Assembly (NCBI RefSeq): GCF_021440345.1
Contig: NZ_JAKCNS010000042.1
Coordinates: forward strand, 1-64,000
Direction: 5' to 3'
Length of the DNA stretch: 64,000 nt
Origin: Kluyvera intermedia
Lineage (GTDB): Bacteria; Pseudomonadota; Gammaproteobacteria; Enterobacterales; Enterobacteriaceae
In this document: piece by piece, positions 50,827 through 62,643 of the stretch
Layout: each line of letters starts with the position of its first letter
Numbering within the stretch: the stretch's first letter is position 1
Made by a program: the position numbers and the translations under genes
Notes under the pieces: generated by a model
The model's input: only the letters and a program-made list of their open reading frames with translations
Told to the model about the DNA's origin: nothing
The model's database searches: none

Positions 50827-52314
50827 TTACGCTTCGTCACCGAACCAGCAAATATTACGGGCAGCCATAATCAGCTCACCGGCTTTTTCGTCGGTTAACC
50901 CTTCGATATCAGCCAGATCATCAATGCCCTGTTCGGCGAGATCTTCCAGCGTACAAACACCACGGGCAGCCAGTTTGAAGGCCATCTCACGATCCAATCC
51001 TTCCAGATTCAGCAGATCGTCAGCCGGTTTATTATCACCGAGGCTCTCTTCCTGGGCCAGTGCCAGAGTGGTCAGTGCGTTTTTAGCACGCTCGCGCAGT
51101 GCTTCAACGGTGGCTTCATCCAGGCCGTCGATAGCCAGCAGCTCTTTCATTGGCACGTACGCCAACTCTTCAAGCGTTGCAAAGCCTTCTTCAACCAGTA
51201 CCGTTGCGAAATCTTCATCAATATCGAGATATTTGGTGAAGGTATCAATGGCTGCATGCGCTTCAGCCTGATGCTTCGCCTGCAGGTCATCAACGGTCAT
51301 CACGTTGAGTTCCCAGCCGCTCAGCTGTGACGCCAGACGGACGTTCTGACCGTTACGACCAATCGCCTGCGCCAGGTTACCGGCTTCCACGGCGATATCC
51401 ATCGTGTGCTTGTCTTCATCAACCACGATAGATGCAACATCAGCCGGGGCCATCGCATTGATGACGAACTGCGCCGGGTTATCATCCCACAGGACGATAT
51501 CAATACGCTCGCCGCCCAGTTCGGTAGAAACCGCCTGAACGCGTGCGCCACGCATGCCGACGCAAGCGCCAACCGGGTCGATACGTTTGTCGTTAGTTTT
51601 AACGGCAATTTTCGCACGAGAACCTGGATCGCGAGCGGCAGCTTTGATTTCGATAACTTCTTCGCCAATTTCCGGCACTTCAATGCGGAACAGTTCAACC
51701 AGCATTTCTGGTTTAGAACGGGTGACGAACAGCTGGGCGCCGCGCGCTTCCGGACGTACAGAATAGAGAACGCCACGAATACGGTCGCCTGGACGGAAGT
51801 TTTCACGCGGCAGCATATCTTCACGCTGGATAACGGCTTCAGCGTTGTTGCCGAGATCCAAAGAGATATTGTCGCGGTTTACTTTCTTAACCACGCCGGT
51901 GACGATCTCACCTTCGTGTTCACGGAACTGATCAACAACCATCGCACGTTCAGCTTCACGTACTTTCTGTACGATAACCTGCTTAGCAGTCTGGGTAGTG
52001 ATACGGTCAAAGGTCACAGATTCGATCTGGTCTTCGACGTACTCACCCACGTTCAGACTTTCGTCTTCAAAACGTGCGGCTTCCAGGGTGATTTCTTTGG
52101 TTGGTTGGGTGACTTCTTCAACGATAACCCAACGGCGGAACGTGTCAAAATCGCCGCTACGACGGTCAATTTCTACGCGAACGTCAATTTCTTGTTCGTA
52201 TTTTTTCTTGGTTGCTGTAGCCAGCGCACTTTCCAGCGCTTCAAAAATTTTCTCGCGTGGCAGTGATTTTTCGTTGGAGACGGCTTCAACAACGGCCAAA
52301 ATTTCTTTGTTCAT
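50827..52314 (-). CDS. nusA: Transcription elongation/termination factor NusA
   Basis: RNA-polymerase-bound factor controlling pausing, termination and lambda N / rRNA antitermination. 495 residues as in E. coli: N-domain (1-~130) for RNAP, S1 domain (~135-200), KH1 and KH2 (~230-345), and two acidic C-terminal repeats (~360-490) that bind RNAP alpha and mask the RNA-binding face. In the rimP-nusA-infB operon, 28 bp after rimP. Confidence 0.97.
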   Translation of the reverse strand: MNKEILAVVEAVSNEKSLPREKIFEALESALATATKKKYEQEIDVRVEIDRRSGDFDTFRRWVIVEEVTQPTKEITLEAARFEDESLNVGEYVEDQIESVTFDRITTQTAKQVIVQKVREAERAMVVDQFREHEGEIVTGVVKKVNRDNISLDLGNNAEAVIQREDMLPRENFRPGDRIRGVLYSVRPEARGAQLFVTRSKPEMLVELFRIEVPEIGEEVIEIKAAARDPGSRAKIAVKTNDKRIDPVGACVGMRGARVQAVSTELGGERIDIVLWDDNPAQFVINAMAPADVASIVVDEDKHTMDIAVEAGNLAQAIGRNGQNVRLASQLSGWELNVMTVDDLQAKHQAEAHAAIDTFTKYLDIDEDFATVLVEEGFATLEELAYVPMKELLAIDGLDEATVEALRERAKNALTTLALAQEESLGDNKPADDLLNLEGLDREMAFKLAARGVCTLEDLAEQGIDDLADIEGLTDEKAGELIMAARNICWFGDEA

Positions 52315-52342
52315 CGCGGGCTTTTCACCTCAATCCAGACTG

Positions 52343-52795
52343 TTAAAAGTGGGGAACCAGGTTCGCCTTCTGGATATTACTCAGCGCGAACACTTCATCT
52401 TTACCTTCGACTGTGACAGTGATCATTTCACCGTCCACCGCTTTGATAATGCCCTGCCATTTACGACGGTTCTGTACCGCCATACGCAGGACCAGCGTTA
52501 CCTCTTCACCCATGAAACGCGTGTAGTGTTCCGCGGTGAACATAGGACGATCGAGGCCCGGAGAAGAAACTTCCAGGTTGTAGGCCACGGTGATCGGATC
52601 TTCAACGTCCATCACCGCACTGACCTGGTGGCTCACATCAGCACAATCGTCAACATTGATGCCATCTTCACTATCAATATAGATGCGCAGTGTCGATGTG
52701 CGACCACGAATAAATTCGATGCCGACCAGTTCATAGCCCAAGGCTTCAACCGGCGCTGTAATCATCTCTGTTAATTTTTGCTCTAATGTGGACAA
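52343..52795 (-). CDS. rimP: Ribosome maturation factor RimP
   Basis: Needed for early 30S assembly, aiding S12 and S19 binding. 150 residues as in E. coli. I pick the TTG of [10 protein letters not shown], which has a G-rich ribosome site (GGGGGTGGG) just upstream. In-frame GTG and TTG codons 2 and 4 positions earlier lie within or against that site. Two-domain family with the conserved [12 protein letters not shown] near 78. First protein gene of the metY operon, after two terminator-like hairpins. Confidence 0.95.
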   Translation of the reverse strand: MSTLEQKLTEMITAPVEALGYELVGIEFIRGRTSTLRIYIDSEDGINVDDCADVSHQVSAVMDVEDPITVAYNLEVSSPGLDRPMFTAEHYTRFMGEEVTLVLRMAVQNRRKWQGIIKAVDGEMITVTVEGKDEVFALSNIQKANLVPHF

Positions 52796-52813
52796 ACCCA
52801 CCCCCAAGACATA

Positions 52814-52832
52814 AAAAAAGGGCCTAAAGCCC
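52814..52832 (-). terminator. Second attenuator-like hairpin before rimP
   Basis: GGGC-TTTAG-GCCC followed by seven T on the minus strand, about 20 bp upstream of rimP. The 4-bp stem is short, so I rate it an attenuator rather than a strong terminator. Confidence 0.6.
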
Positions 52833-52854
52833 AGTTATTCTGTAGTCAGATAAC

Positions 52855-52876
52855 AAAAAACCCCGATAAATCGGGG
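52855..52876 (-). terminator. metY terminator/attenuator
   Basis: CCCCGAT-TT-ATCGGGG with six T on the minus strand. It separates tRNA metY from rimP and should limit readthrough into the operon. Confidence 0.82.
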
Positions 52877-53003
52877 CTTTAGATAACTGAACCCTATAGC
52901 CGCAACTGCGGCCTGGAGAACCTTCCGAATAGAATTTTTTTCAAATCCAGCTACGAAGGCCTAAGTCTTCACAGTATATTTGAAAAAGAACTCTAAGGGA
53001 AAG

Positions 53004-53080
<77 letters not shown>

Positions 53081-53171
53081 CCTGAAACGTGGCAAATTTT
53101 ACGCGTTTTGAGTAAAAAATGCAAATAATGCTGGGATTTGGTACCGAGGACGGGACGTAAAATCGACCTAC

Positions 53172-53201
53172 AGTATAGTGATGTCGATCACAGCTTGTCA
53201 A
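53172..53201 (-). promoter_or_regulatory. metY operon promoter
   Basis: Minus-strand TTGACA (53196-53201) and TATACT (53172-53177) spaced by 18 bp, about 92 bp before the mature tRNA 5' end. The spacer contains the palindrome GTGATCGACATCAC. Confidence 0.72.
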
Positions 53202-53281
53202 CCTCACATTCTATGCAGAAGAAATGCGTCTGCAGTCGCGATAAGGTACCCCCAGCGACTCTCGCTAGCAGCACGGATTTT

Positions 53282-53366
53282 TTGAATAAAAATGCATGAA
53301 GCACTTCCAGTCCCGCGCAAAAGATGATTAAATTAAAACTCATTTATTTTGCATAAAAATTCACTG
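53282..53366 (+). promoter_or_regulatory. argG control region with two ARG-box-like sites
   Basis: TTGAATAAAAATGCATGA (53282-53299) and TTGCATAAAAATTCACTG (53349-53366) fit the ArgR consensus TGAATWWWWATTCA with two or so mismatches each. They lie 117 and 50 bp before argG. Between them and metY no gene is seen. Confidence 0.6.
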
Positions 53367-53400
53367 ACAGCGGAAGGCGATTCCACCTTCAGTCACTTAA

Positions 53401-54759
<1,359 letters not shown>

Positions 54760-54776
54760 ACCTGTCTGCTGTATGC

Positions 54777-54802
54777 AAAAGGCCGCGCGAGCGGCCTTTT
54801 TT
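54777..54802 (+). terminator. argG terminator
   Basis: AAAAGGCCGC-GCGA-GCGGCC then six T; 6-bp G+C core extended by the A/T arms. It also separates argG from the convergent AraC gene. Confidence 0.9.
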
Positions 54803-54829
54803 ACGTCCAGAAGCTGGTGCTACCCAATA

Positions 54830-55735
54830 TTACTTCCGCCGCCATTCACCCGGCGTCAGGCCATAGTGTTTTTTAAAGGTCTTTGAAAACGATGCCTGCG
54901 AGTGGAACCCGCAACGTTCAGCAATTGTATCCAGCCGAGCCTGTCGGTCTTGCTGTAGCAAACGCGCGGCCATTGCCATACGCAGCTGCGAAAGCCAGGC
55001 CTGCGGCGTAAGGTGATAAACGCGGGCAAAATGACGGGCGAAAGTGGCGCGTGATAAAAATGCCCGTGCGGCCATGCTTTCCATCGTCCAGGGCTGTTCC
55101 GGCGTCGACATCACCGCCAGTACGGCAGGCATCAATCGTTCATCACTCATCAAACGCATTAGGCCACTCGGCGGCGCCTTCATCCCCAACAATGTACGCA
55201 GCAGCAGTACCAACAATGTGTCTCCGAGGCTACGGACAATCGCCGCACCGCCGGGACGCTCGGTAATACTTTCGCGCACCAGCACGTTAAGCAAGATTTC
55301 CAGCTCCGGACACTCGGCGCGCTCATCGGTGTGCAGATGAACCAACTCGGCCTCTTCAGCAAACAGCCAACTGACGTGTGGGCCAAAATAGAACTCGCCG
55401 CACAGCATCTCCAGCGCATCACCTTGCGCTTCGGTACGCATTTCGGTCAACGTCCCGTTAAAGCGGTGGGCAACGGGCAGCACCTGCCCCCATTCGACCA
55501 GACTTTCCATCAGATGCGGCGAACCGTGCGGCAATAAGATCACATCCCCTGCACGCATATCTCGGGTCTGGTTGCCAACGGTGAGCCGACCTTCACCACG
55601 CAGCACAAAATGCCACGGCACGATTCCTGCTCGCATTTGATCATGGCCCACCTGCCATCGCCCGCCAAAACGACAGTGCAAATTCACTTCACAGCGCGGT
55701 GCTAGCAGCGTTAATAGATGACTCAGACTATCCAT
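54830..55735 (-). CDS. AraC-family regulator with cupin-type sensor domain
   Basis: Transcription factor of 301 residues from the ATG with AGGAG 5 bases upstream (an in-frame upstream extension of 8 codons lacks a site). N-terminal ~1-180: cupin_6-like sensor as in RclR (RPGDVILLPHG-type motif DMRAGDVILLPHGSPH near 62). C-terminal ~200-301: two AraC HTHs, with WTMESMAARAFLSRATFARHF near 219 and GFHSQASFSKTFKKHYGLTPGEWR trimmed at the end. Divergent from an AhpD-like gene by 116 bp, so it probably controls it. RclR senses reactive chlorine by cysteines; here only a few Cys occur (23, 114-ish, 151-ish), so the signal is not clear. It occupies the yhbX place of E. coli. Confidence 0.85.
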   Translation of the reverse strand: MDSLSHLLTLLAPRCEVNLHCRFGGRWQVGHDQMRAGIVPWHFVLRGEGRLTVGNQTRDMRAGDVILLPHGSPHLMESLVEWGQVLPVAHRFNGTLTEMRTEAQGDALEMLCGEFYFGPHVSWLFAEEAELVHLHTDERAECPELEILLNVLVRESITERPGGAAIVRSLGDTLLVLLLRTLLGMKAPPSGLMRLMSDERLMPAVLAVMSTPEQPWTMESMAARAFLSRATFARHFARVYHLTPQAWLSQLRMAMAARLLQQDRQARLDTIAERCGFHSQASFSKTFKKHYGLTPGEWRRK

Positions 55736-55851
55736 ATGTCTCCTGAGACGATAAGACAAAAAGATGAGACGTAGACGGCCAGTCTAGCACGCGCTCTGGC
55801 ACTAAGATGTCCTCGTTGACACAACATACCCTCACATCACAGGAGCACACC

Positions 55852-56388
55852 ATGAGCCGTTTAGCCGAAATTCGTGAACAAGATGCTACAGGTAAAGCCG
55901 CTGAAATTTTCGCGGGCATCAAGAAAGCAGTAGGGAAAGTACCGAATGCCTATCTGGCTATCGGTGGACACTCACCGGCGGCGCTGCAACAAGCGCTGGC
56001 GCACAACGCGATGCTGCAAAAAGGCAGCCTGAATGCGAAAGAACTGGAAGCCATCAACTTGTCGGTCAGCGAAACCACCGGCTGCGACTACTGCCTCGCC
56101 GCACACAGCATGATGGCGAAAAAAGCGGGCTTCAGTAGCGAGCAGATTCGTCAATTGCGCCACGCCGAGTATGCCGAAGACGCACACCTTGACGCACTGG
56201 TGAAATTTGCCCAAACCGTAGTCACCACCACCGGTACGCTGCCACAGGCGGATGTCACTGCGCTGAAAAATGCCGGGTTCGACGATCGACAGGTGATTGA
56301 GATTATCAGCGCGATTAGCGCCATCCTCTTCACCAATATGGTGAACCGGGTGAATGATACGGTGGTTGATTTCCCGAAAGCGGATTGA
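55852..56388 (+). CDS. AhpD-like carboxymuconolactone-decarboxylase family reductase
   Basis: Alkylhydroperoxidase-type protein of 178 residues; start chosen at the ATG with AGGAG 6 bases upstream. The AhpD active site is complete: Glu66, Cys78-x2-Cys81, His85 (ETTGCDYCLAAH) with the Glu-to-Cys spacing of AhpD (12). It likely reduces peroxides or a peroxiredoxin partner. Divergent from the AraC regulator; with it, a small stress-response pair. No lipoyl-domain partner is adjacent. Confidence 0.88.
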   Translation: MSRLAEIREQDATGKAAEIFAGIKKAVGKVPNAYLAIGGHSPAALQQALAHNAMLQKGSLNAKELEAINLSVSETTGCDYCLAAHSMMAKKAGFSSEQIRQLRHAEYAEDAHLDALVKFAQTVVTTTGTLPQADVTALKNAGFDDRQVIEIISAISAILFTNMVNRVNDTVVDFPKAD

Positions 56389-56401
56389 TGTAGCTTTGAT
56401 T

Positions 56402-56430
56402 GCCGGATGGAGGCGTCACCTTATCCGGCC
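56402..56430. repeat. REP element
   Basis: GCCGGATGGAGGCGTCACC followed by TTATCCGGCC, a single REP palindrome between the AhpD-like gene and leuU. Confidence 0.75.
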
Positions 56431-56468
56431 TTATCCTACGCGACAACAGCATAGAAAATACAGACGAA

Positions 56469-56493
56469 AAAAAAGACGCTTTTCAGCGTCTTT
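56469..56493 (-). terminator. leuU terminator
   Basis: AAAGACGCT-GAAA-AGCGTC then a run of eight T on the minus strand, 13 bp after leuU. The plus strand also reads TTTCTTTC, so it can end the AhpD-like transcript too. Confidence 0.88.
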
Positions 56494-56505
56494 CTTTCGG
56501 AATAT

Positions 56506-56592
56506 TGGTACTGAGGATGGGACTCGAACCCACAAGCCCGTTAGGGCACTACCACCTCAAGGTAGCGTGTCTACCAATTCCACCACCTCAGC
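56506..56592 (-). tRNA. leuU: tRNA-Leu (GAG)
   Basis: An 87-nt class II tRNA with a long variable arm (TGCCCTAACGGGCTT), anticodon GAG in CTACCTTGAGGTGGTAG, and acceptor GCTGAGG/CCTCAGT plus encoded CCA. It starts 14 bp after the secG stop, so it is likely processed from the secG transcript. Confidence 0.96.
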
Positions 56593-56606
56593 ACAGATAC
56601 TACTAT

Positions 56607-56939
56607 TTAGTGTGGGATATCGCTGGTCGGCTGTGCCGGTGCAGCTGGCTGAGTCTGCTCGGACTTAGCCGGTGCAGTCAGGTTATCCCACTCACTTCCT
56701 TTACTGGTCTTGTTACTGTTGATGTTACCCAGAACCAGACTGATGATGAAGAACAGCGTCGCAAACACTGCGGTCATGCGGGTCATGAAGTTACCAGAAC
56801 CACTAGAACCAAACAGCGTGCCGGAAGCGCCTGCTCCAAAGGAGGCTCCCATATCAGCGCCTTTACCTTGCTGCAGCATAACGAGGACCACAAGACCAAT
56901 CGCTACAATAAGGAAAACTACTAAAAGAGCTTCGTACAT
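56607..56939 (-). CDS. secG: Sec translocon subunit SecG
   Basis: Membrane subunit of SecYEG that aids SecA-driven export. 110 residues: TM1 ~2-22 (MYEALLVVFLIVAIGLVVLV), a Gly/Ser loop GADMGASFGAGASGTLFGSSG trimmed near 32-50, TM2 ~54-72, and a Pro/Ala/Gln-rich C-terminal tail. Start MYEALL is the E. coli one; an upstream in-frame stretch is not supported. leuU follows. Confidence 0.97.
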   Translation of the reverse strand: MYEALLVVFLIVAIGLVVLVMLQQGKGADMGASFGAGASGTLFGSSGSGNFMTRMTAVFATLFFIISLVLGNINSNKTSKGSEWDNLTAPAKSEQTQPAAPAQPTSDIPH

Positions 56940-57121
56940 AATCAACCTGTTCCTTGCGGGGTCACCGCGTACCAAGTGCTTCAACCAATAAAGCGGGATG
57001 CTTATGTTTCCCACTGAAGCGGGTGTGAATACTAACCAAAGCGAATGACCTTCGCAAGGGCAATTTCCACACATTGTATCAACTGCGGAAAAAAACAGCA
57101 AAAGCACGGAAAACCTTTCAT

Positions 57122-57147
57122 AAAAAGGCGGCAAGCGCCGCCTTTTT
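57122..57147 (-). terminator. glmM terminator
   Basis: GGCGGC-GCTT-GCCGCC with A5 and T5 arms on the minus strand, 18 bp after the glmM stop. It separates folP-glmM from secG, which then needs its own promoter in the 182-bp gap (not clearly seen). Confidence 0.88.
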
Positions 57148-57164
57148 AATCACTTAGCGTTTGC

Positions 57165-58502
57165 TTATACCGCTTTTACCGCATCGGCAATACGGTGCGC
57201 AAACGCATTGACCTGCGCGTCGTCTTCACCTTCCACCATCACGCGGATCAGTGGTTCAGTACCAGACTTACGCAGCAGCACGCGACCACGATTGCCCAGC
57301 GCAGCTTCTACTTCCGCCGTCACGGCTTTCACCGCCTCATTTTCCAGCGGGTTTGATTTTCCGTCGGTGTAGCGAATGTTGACCAACACCTGCGGGAACA
57401 TTTTCATTCCGCTGCACAGGTCATGCAGGGTCATGTGGTTGCGAACCATCGCCGCAACGACCTGCAAGCCAGCGACAATGCCGTCGCCAGTGGTGGTTTT
57501 GTCCAGCAGGATAACATGGCCGGAGTTTTCCGCGCCGATGCGCCAGCCTTTCTCCTGCATTTTCTCCAGCACGTAGCGGTCACCCACTTTCGCGCGGGTA
57601 AATGGAATACCCAGCTGCTTGAGCGCCACTTCCAGGCCCATATTACTCATCAGTGTACCCACCGCACCGCCGCGCAGCTGACCTTGACGCAGTGCTTCGC
57701 GGGCAATGATATACATAATCTGATCGCCATCGACTTTGTTGCCTTCGTGGTCGACCATAATCACGCGGTCGCCGTCGCCGTCCAGCGCGATGCCCAGATC
57801 CGCTTTCTCAGCCAGCACGCGGGCCTGCAGCGCACGCACATCGGTCGCCCCGACTTCTTCGTTGATATTTACGCCATTCGGCTCGCAGCCAATGGCGATA
57901 ACGTTAGCGCCCAGCTCACGCAGCACGTTCGGCGCGATGTGGTAGGTGGCACCGTTCGCACAGTCGACCACAATTTTCAGCTCGTTCAGGCTCAGTTCGT
58001 TCGGGAACGTGCCTTTGCAGAATTCGATATAGCGACCGGCGGCGTCAACGATGCGGCTGGCTTTCCCCAGCTCGGCGGAATCAACGCAGGTAATCTCTTT
58101 TTCCATCTCGGCTTCGATGGCTTCTTCCACTTCATCCGGCAGCTTGGTGCCGTCGATGGAGAAGAATTTAATACCGTTATCATAGAACGGGTTATGCGAT
58201 GCGGAGATGACGATACCCGCTTCAGCACGGAAGGTACGCGTCAGGTAGGCCACTGCAGGCGTTGGCATCGGGCCGGTAAATGAAGCGGATAAACCCGCCG
58301 CCGCCAGACCGGCTTCCAGAGCAGATTCCAGCATATAACCAGAGATGCGGGTGTCCTTACCGATGATGATCTTACGTGAGCCGTGGCTCGCCAGTACTTT
58401 ACCTGCCGCCCAGCCCAGCTTTAAGACGAAATCAGGGGTAATAGGTGCATCACCAACGCGACCACGGATCCCATCGGTACCAAAATATTTGCGATTACTC
58501 AT
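57165..58502 (-). CDS. glmM: Phosphoglucosamine mutase GlmM
   Basis: Interconverts glucosamine-6-P and glucosamine-1-P for UDP-GlcNAc synthesis. Active-site phospho-serine Ser102 in [11 protein letters not shown], metal loop DGDGDR near 240, sugar-binding [10 protein letters not shown] and the phosphate-binding C-terminal [12 protein letters not shown] near 412. 445 residues as in E. coli. Start ATG overlaps folP by 8 bp. Confidence 0.98.
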   Translation of the reverse strand: MSNRKYFGTDGIRGRVGDAPITPDFVLKLGWAAGKVLASHGSRKIIIGKDTRISGYMLESALEAGLAAAGLSASFTGPMPTPAVAYLTRTFRAEAGIVISASHNPFYDNGIKFFSIDGTKLPDEVEEAIEAEMEKEITCVDSAELGKASRIVDAAGRYIEFCKGTFPNELSLNELKIVVDCANGATYHIAPNVLRELGANVIAIGCEPNGVNINEEVGATDVRALQARVLAEKADLGIALDGDGDRVIMVDHEGNKVDGDQIMYIIAREALRQGQLRGGAVGTLMSNMGLEVALKQLGIPFTRAKVGDRYVLEKMQEKGWRIGAENSGHVILLDKTTTGDGIVAGLQVVAAMVRNHMTLHDLCSGMKMFPQVLVNIRYTDGKSNPLENEAVKAVTAEVEAALGNRGRVLLRKSGTEPLIRVMVEGEDDAQVNAFAHRIADAVKAV

Positions 58503-59343
58503 AACGTTTATTTCCCTTCGCTGACAGGGTGGCCTCAACCACACGCATCGCTTCTACAGTTTCTTTTACATCGTGGACGCGAACAATATGCGCGCCCTGC
58601 ATGGCTGCAATCACCGCACACGCCAGGCTGCCACTCAGGCGTTCCGACGGCCCCACGTTCAACAGTTGGCCAATCATCGACTTGCGTGACATACCGACAA
58701 ACAGCGGTAGCCCAAAATGATGGAATTCTGATAGACGTGCCAGTAATGCATAGTTATGAGACAGATTTTTACCGAAACCGAACCCGGGGTCGAGCAACAA
58801 TTTGTCTTTTGAGATTCCCGCCCGTTCGCAGCGGGCGATTTGGTCAACAAAATATTGGTTCACTTCGGCAAAGACATCCTGATATTTCGGAGCGTCCTGC
58901 ATCGTTTTCGGGTCGCCTTGCATGTGCATCAAAGAGACCGGCAGGCCAGTTTCTGCAGCGGCTTCCAGCGCACCGGGTTCGCTCAGAGAACGGATGTCAT
59001 TGATGATATGCGCCCCAACGCGCGCGGATTCGCGGATCACCTCAGGTTTTGAGGTATCAACAGAAATCCACACCTCAAAGCGCTGAGCAATCGCTTCAAC
59101 CACCGGAATGACGCGTTCCAGCTCTTCGTCAACGCTCACATCCAGCGCACCAGGACGGGTGGACTCACCGCCGACATCAATGATTGTCGCTCCGGCATTA
59201 ATCATCAGATTGGCATGCTTCACCGCCTCAACCAGCGTGTTATGCGTTCCGCCATCGGAGAAAGAGTCCGGCGTGACGTTGAGGATCCCCATAACGTGTG
59301 GATGGGAGAGATCCAGGATAGAGCCCTGGGCGGTGAGTTTCAT
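58495..59343 (-). CDS. folP: Dihydropteroate synthase FolP
   Basis: Joins 6-hydroxymethyl-dihydropterin diphosphate and p-aminobenzoate to dihydropteroate in folate synthesis; target of sulfonamides. TIM barrel of 282 residues with signatures [15 protein letters not shown] near 18-32 and [15 protein letters not shown] near 51-65. Residues around the sulfonamide site look like E. coli. Between ftsH and glmM; ftsH ends 131 bp upstream with a hairpin between. Confidence 0.98.
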   Translation of the reverse strand: MKLTAQGSILDLSHPHVMGILNVTPDSFSDGGTHNTLVEAVKHANLMINAGATIIDVGGESTRPGALDVSVDEELERVIPVVEAIAQRFEVWISVDTSKPEVIRESARVGAHIINDIRSLSEPGALEAAAETGLPVSLMHMQGDPKTMQDAPKYQDVFAEVNQYFVDQIARCERAGISKDKLLLDPGFGFGKNLSHNYALLARLSEFHHFGLPLFVGMSRKSMIGQLLNVGPSERLSGSLACAVIAAMQGAHIVRVHDVKETVEAMRVVEATLSAKGNKRYE

Positions 59344-59415
59344 AGCAAGTCCTTTGGGTTATTGATTTCAGGATAAATACGCGAAGTCATGTAAGTTGCA
59401 GTATGACGCGTATAA

Positions 59416-59443
59416 AAAACCCCGGGGCAAGCCCCAGGGTTTT
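59416..59443 (-). terminator. ftsH terminator
   Basis: AAAACCCTGGGGC-TT-GCCCCGGGGTTTT, a near-perfect stem, followed by TT on the minus strand. It lies 32 bp after ftsH and 73 bp before folP. Partial readthrough to folP-glmM is likely. Confidence 0.8.
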
Positions 59444-59474
59444 AGGTTAAGCACAGTCATCCACGAAGGAAAAC

Positions 59475-61409
59475 TTATTTGTCGCCCAGCTGTTCTGACA
59501 TCGTGCCAGAGTCTGGCGCACGTGGTTCATCAACCGGACGTGGCGCACTCGGTGTACCGTTGCTGCCGGAATTGTTGGATGAAGAACCTTGTTCTTCCCA
59601 ACCGGCTGGCGGACGCACATCGCGGCGAGCCATCAGATCATCAATCTGCGGCGCATCGATGGTCTCATATTTCATGAGCGCATCTTTCATCGAATGCAGG
59701 ATGTCCATATTTTCGTTCAGAAGCTGACGCGCGCGATTGTAGTTACGTTCAACGAGCGATTTCACTTCCTGGTCGATAATACGTGCCGTTTCATCAGACA
59801 TGTGTTTGGCTTTAGCAACAGAACGGCCCAGGAATACTTCGCCCTCTTCTTCCGCGTACAGCAGCGGACCGAGTTTGTCGGAGAAGCCCCATTGAGTCAC
59901 CATGTTACGTGCCAGGTTAGTCGCGACTTTAATATCGTTCGACGCACCGGTAGACACATGTTCTACGCCGTAAATAATTTCTTCCGCCAGACGACCGCCG
60001 TACAGGGTAGAGATCTGGCTTTCCAGTTTCTGACGGCTGGCGCTGATCGCGTCGCCTTCAGGCAGGAAGAAGGTCACACCCAGCGCACGACCGCGCGGAA
60101 TGATGGTCACTTTATGCACCGGATCGTGTTCCGGAACCAGGCGACCGATAATTGCGTGACCCGCTTCGTGGTAGGCGGTAGATTCTTTCTGCGCTTCCGT
60201 CATCACCATGGAGCGACGTTCCGCACCCATCATGATTTTGTCTTTCGCTTTCTCGAACTCAACCATCGATACCACGCGCTTGTTGCCACGTGCTGCAAAC
60301 AGAGCCGCTTCGTTCACCAGGTTCGCGAGGTCTGCACCGGAGAAGCCTGGAGTACCGCGAGCAATAATTGCCGCATCAATGTCCGGAGACAGCGGTACGC
60401 GACGCATATGCACTTTCAGAATCTGTTCACGACCACGGACGTCTGGCAGACCGACCACAACCTGGCGGTCAAAACGGCCTGGACGCAGCAGCGCTGGGTC
60501 AAGTACGTCCGGACGGTTAGTTGCCGCGATAACGATGATACCTTCGTTACCTTCGAAGCCGTCCATCTCAACCAGCATCTGGTTCAGCGTCTGCTCACGT
60601 TCATCGTGACCGCCGCCCAGGCCCGCGCCACGTTGGCGGCCTACGGCGTCGATTTCATCGATGAAGATGATACACGGTGCCGCTTTCTTAGCTTGTTCGA
60701 ACATGTCACGCACACGAGATGCACCGACACCGACGAACATTTCCACGAAATCAGAACCGGAAATGGTAAAGAACGGAACCTTCGCTTCACCCGCAATGGC
60801 TTTCGCCAGCAGGGTTTTACCGGTACCCGGAGGACCGACCATCAGGACGCCTTTCGGAATTTTACCGCCCAGCTTCTGGAAGCGGCTCGGTTCGCGCAGG
60901 TATTCAACCAGTTCAGCCACCTCTTCTTTCGCTTCGTCACAGCCCGCGACGTCGGCAAAGGTGGTTTTAATCTGGTCTTCCGTCAGCATGCGCGCCTTGC
61001 TTTTACCGAACGACATAGCACCTTTGCCACCGCCGCCCTGCATCTGACGCATGAAGAAGATCCAGACACCGATCAGCAGCAGCATTGGGAACCAGGAGAT
61101 GAAGATAGAAGCCAGCAGGCTTGGCTCTTCAGGCGGTTCGCCAACCACTTTGACGTTTTTCGTCAGCAGGTTATCAAGCAGCTTAGGATCGTTAACCGGA
61201 ATATAGGTCGTGTAACGGTTACTATCTTTCTTGGTAACGTTGATCTCACGTCCGTTGATACGCGCTTCGCGAACCTGGTCGTTATTGACCTCTTGCAGGA
61301 AGGTAGAATAATCCACCTTGTGGCTGTTCGATTCGCTGGGCCCAAAGCTCTGGAATACTGACATCAGCACAACGGCAATGACCAGCCAGAGTATTAGGTT
61401 TTTCGCCAT
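59475..61409 (-). CDS. ftsH: ATP-dependent inner-membrane zinc protease FtsH
   Basis: Degrades membrane and soluble proteins (LpxC, sigma-32, SecY). TM1 4-22, periplasmic domain, TM2 ~96-117, AAA+ module with Walker A GPPGTGKT (~192-199) and Walker [10 protein letters not shown], and zinc motif HEAGH near 414-418. 644 residues. An in-frame TTG three codons upstream has GAGG 8 bases before it and is a fair alternative start; I keep the ATG as in E. coli. Confidence 0.97.
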   Translation of the reverse strand: MAKNLILWLVIAVVLMSVFQSFGPSESNSHKVDYSTFLQEVNNDQVREARINGREINVTKKDSNRYTTYIPVNDPKLLDNLLTKNVKVVGEPPEEPSLLASIFISWFPMLLLIGVWIFFMRQMQGGGGKGAMSFGKSKARMLTEDQIKTTFADVAGCDEAKEEVAELVEYLREPSRFQKLGGKIPKGVLMVGPPGTGKTLLAKAIAGEAKVPFFTISGSDFVEMFVGVGASRVRDMFEQAKKAAPCIIFIDEIDAVGRQRGAGLGGGHDEREQTLNQMLVEMDGFEGNEGIIVIAATNRPDVLDPALLRPGRFDRQVVVGLPDVRGREQILKVHMRRVPLSPDIDAAIIARGTPGFSGADLANLVNEAALFAARGNKRVVSMVEFEKAKDKIMMGAERRSMVMTEAQKESTAYHEAGHAIIGRLVPEHDPVHKVTIIPRGRALGVTFFLPEGDAISASRQKLESQISTLYGGRLAEEIIYGVEHVSTGASNDIKVATNLARNMVTQWGFSDKLGPLLYAEEEGEVFLGRSVAKAKHMSDETARIIDQEVKSLVERNYNRARQLLNENMDILHSMKDALMKYETIDAPQIDDLMARRDVRPPAGWEEQGSSSNNSGSNGTPSAPRPVDEPRAPDSGTMSEQLGDK

Positions 61410-61507
61410 GTCACTCAAGGGATTAACCTCTTATTACAACTGTGTTAAAAACAGCGTCAGGATACGCTATATCCGGTGTCTTTCAAACTTTCATCTGAAA
61501 TTGCCGG

Positions 61508-62137
61508 TTATGGTTTTCGCCCGGTCGCTACAATGTACACTTCACGTGAACGTGCACGAGAAGAGTCCGGCTTACGAACTTTGACCTTCGTAAACAGGGA
61601 GCGAATTTCCCTTAGATACTCATCGAAACCTTCGCCCTGGAACACTTTCACTACAAAATTTCCGCCCGGCGCCAACACATCACGAGCCATTTCAAGCGCC
61701 AGTTCCACCAGATACATGGCCCGAGGGATGTCAACCGCCGGCGTTCCGCTCATGTTTGGTGCCATATCTGACATGACAACTTGTACTTTACTGTCACCGA
61801 CACGTTCCAGTAATGCCTTCATCACGAGTTCATCACGAAAATCGCCCTGAAGGAAGTCCACACCAACGATTGGATCCATAGGTAAAAGATCGCAAGCAAT
61901 GATGCGGCCTTTGCCACCAATCTGCGTGACCACATACTGTGACCAGCCTCCTGGGGCGGCACCGAGGTCGACTACCGTCATCCCCGGTTTAAAAAGTTTG
62001 TCACTTTGCTGTATTTCATCAAGTTTAAACCAGGCACGGGAACGTAACCCCTTTTTCTGTGCCTCTTGAACATATTTATCGCTAAAGTGTTCCTGTAGCC
62101 AGCGGCTTGAACTGGCAGAACGCTTTTTACCTGTCAT
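61508..62137 (-). CDS. rlmE: 23S rRNA (uridine2552-2'-O)-methyltransferase RlmE
   Basis: Methylates Um2552 in the A loop of 23S rRNA, needed for 50S maturation. 209 residues, FtsJ/RrmJ fold: SAM motif [15 protein letters not shown] near 55, and the K-D-K-E tetrad at about Lys38, Asp124 (SDMAPN), Lys164 and Glu199. Upstream of ftsH by 98 bp on the same strand, as in the E. coli rlmE-ftsH operon; divergent from yhbY. Confidence 0.97.
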   Translation of the reverse strand: MTGKKRSASSSRWLQEHFSDKYVQEAQKKGLRSRAWFKLDEIQQSDKLFKPGMTVVDLGAAPGGWSQYVVTQIGGKGRIIACDLLPMDPIVGVDFLQGDFRDELVMKALLERVGDSKVQVVMSDMAPNMSGTPAVDIPRAMYLVELALEMARDVLAPGGNFVVKVFQGEGFDEYLREIRSLFTKVKVRKPDSSRARSREVYIVATGRKP

Positions 62138-62262
62138 TTAACATTCCCATCGGGGCAGTTCATCGTAGCCTATGGCGTAAATTTCTACGCATCATTTGGC
62201 GATATAAGGGAGATGGCGGTAGAATGACCCGTTTTCAATCCCAACCTAAGCAAAAATATACG

Positions 62263-62556
62263 ATGAATCTGAGTACTAAACAAAAACAGCACCTGAAAGG
62301 TCTTGCACATCCGCTCAAGCCAGTAGTTATGCTTGGCAATAATGGTTTGACCGAAGGGGTACTGGCCGAGATTGAACAAGCGTTAGAGCACCATGAACTT
62401 ATCAAGGTGAAAGTCGCCTCGGAAGATCGCGAAACCAAAACCTTGATCGTGGACGCTATCGTGCGCGAAACCGGCGCCTGTAACGTACAGGTCATCGGTA
62501 AAATGCTGGTGCTTTATCGCCCTGGTAAAGAACGCAAAATCTCGTTGCCACGTTAA
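62263..62556 (+). CDS. yhbY: CRM-domain RNA-binding protein YhbY
   Basis: Binds pre-50S particles and is thought to help ribosome assembly. 97 residues, a single CRM domain with HPLKPVVMLGNNGLTEGV near 16-33, including the GNNG loop. I start at MNLSTKQKQ, the E. coli start; 52 upstream in-frame residues are not conserved. Divergent from rlmE and convergent with greA. Confidence 0.96.
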   Translation: MNLSTKQKQHLKGLAHPLKPVVMLGNNGLTEGVLAEIEQALEHHELIKVKVASEDRETKTLIVDAIVRETGACNVQVIGKMLVLYRPGKERKISLPR

Positions 62557-62643
62557 GAATATCCTAATTTCTGACACAACATTGTGTTAAATGAGGGATT
62601 TTCTTCACGAGGGCTAGCAACATGCCACGCTCTCAAGCTTGAT

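Noticed and set aside
50321-51271. A 316-codon open frame across the infB/nusA junction
   Set aside because: It is antisense to both genes, Ser/Arg-rich and without a domain.
59589-61361. A 590-codon open frame opposite ftsH
   Set aside because: Same reason: antisense shadow with His/Phe/Arg-rich composition and no recognisable domain.
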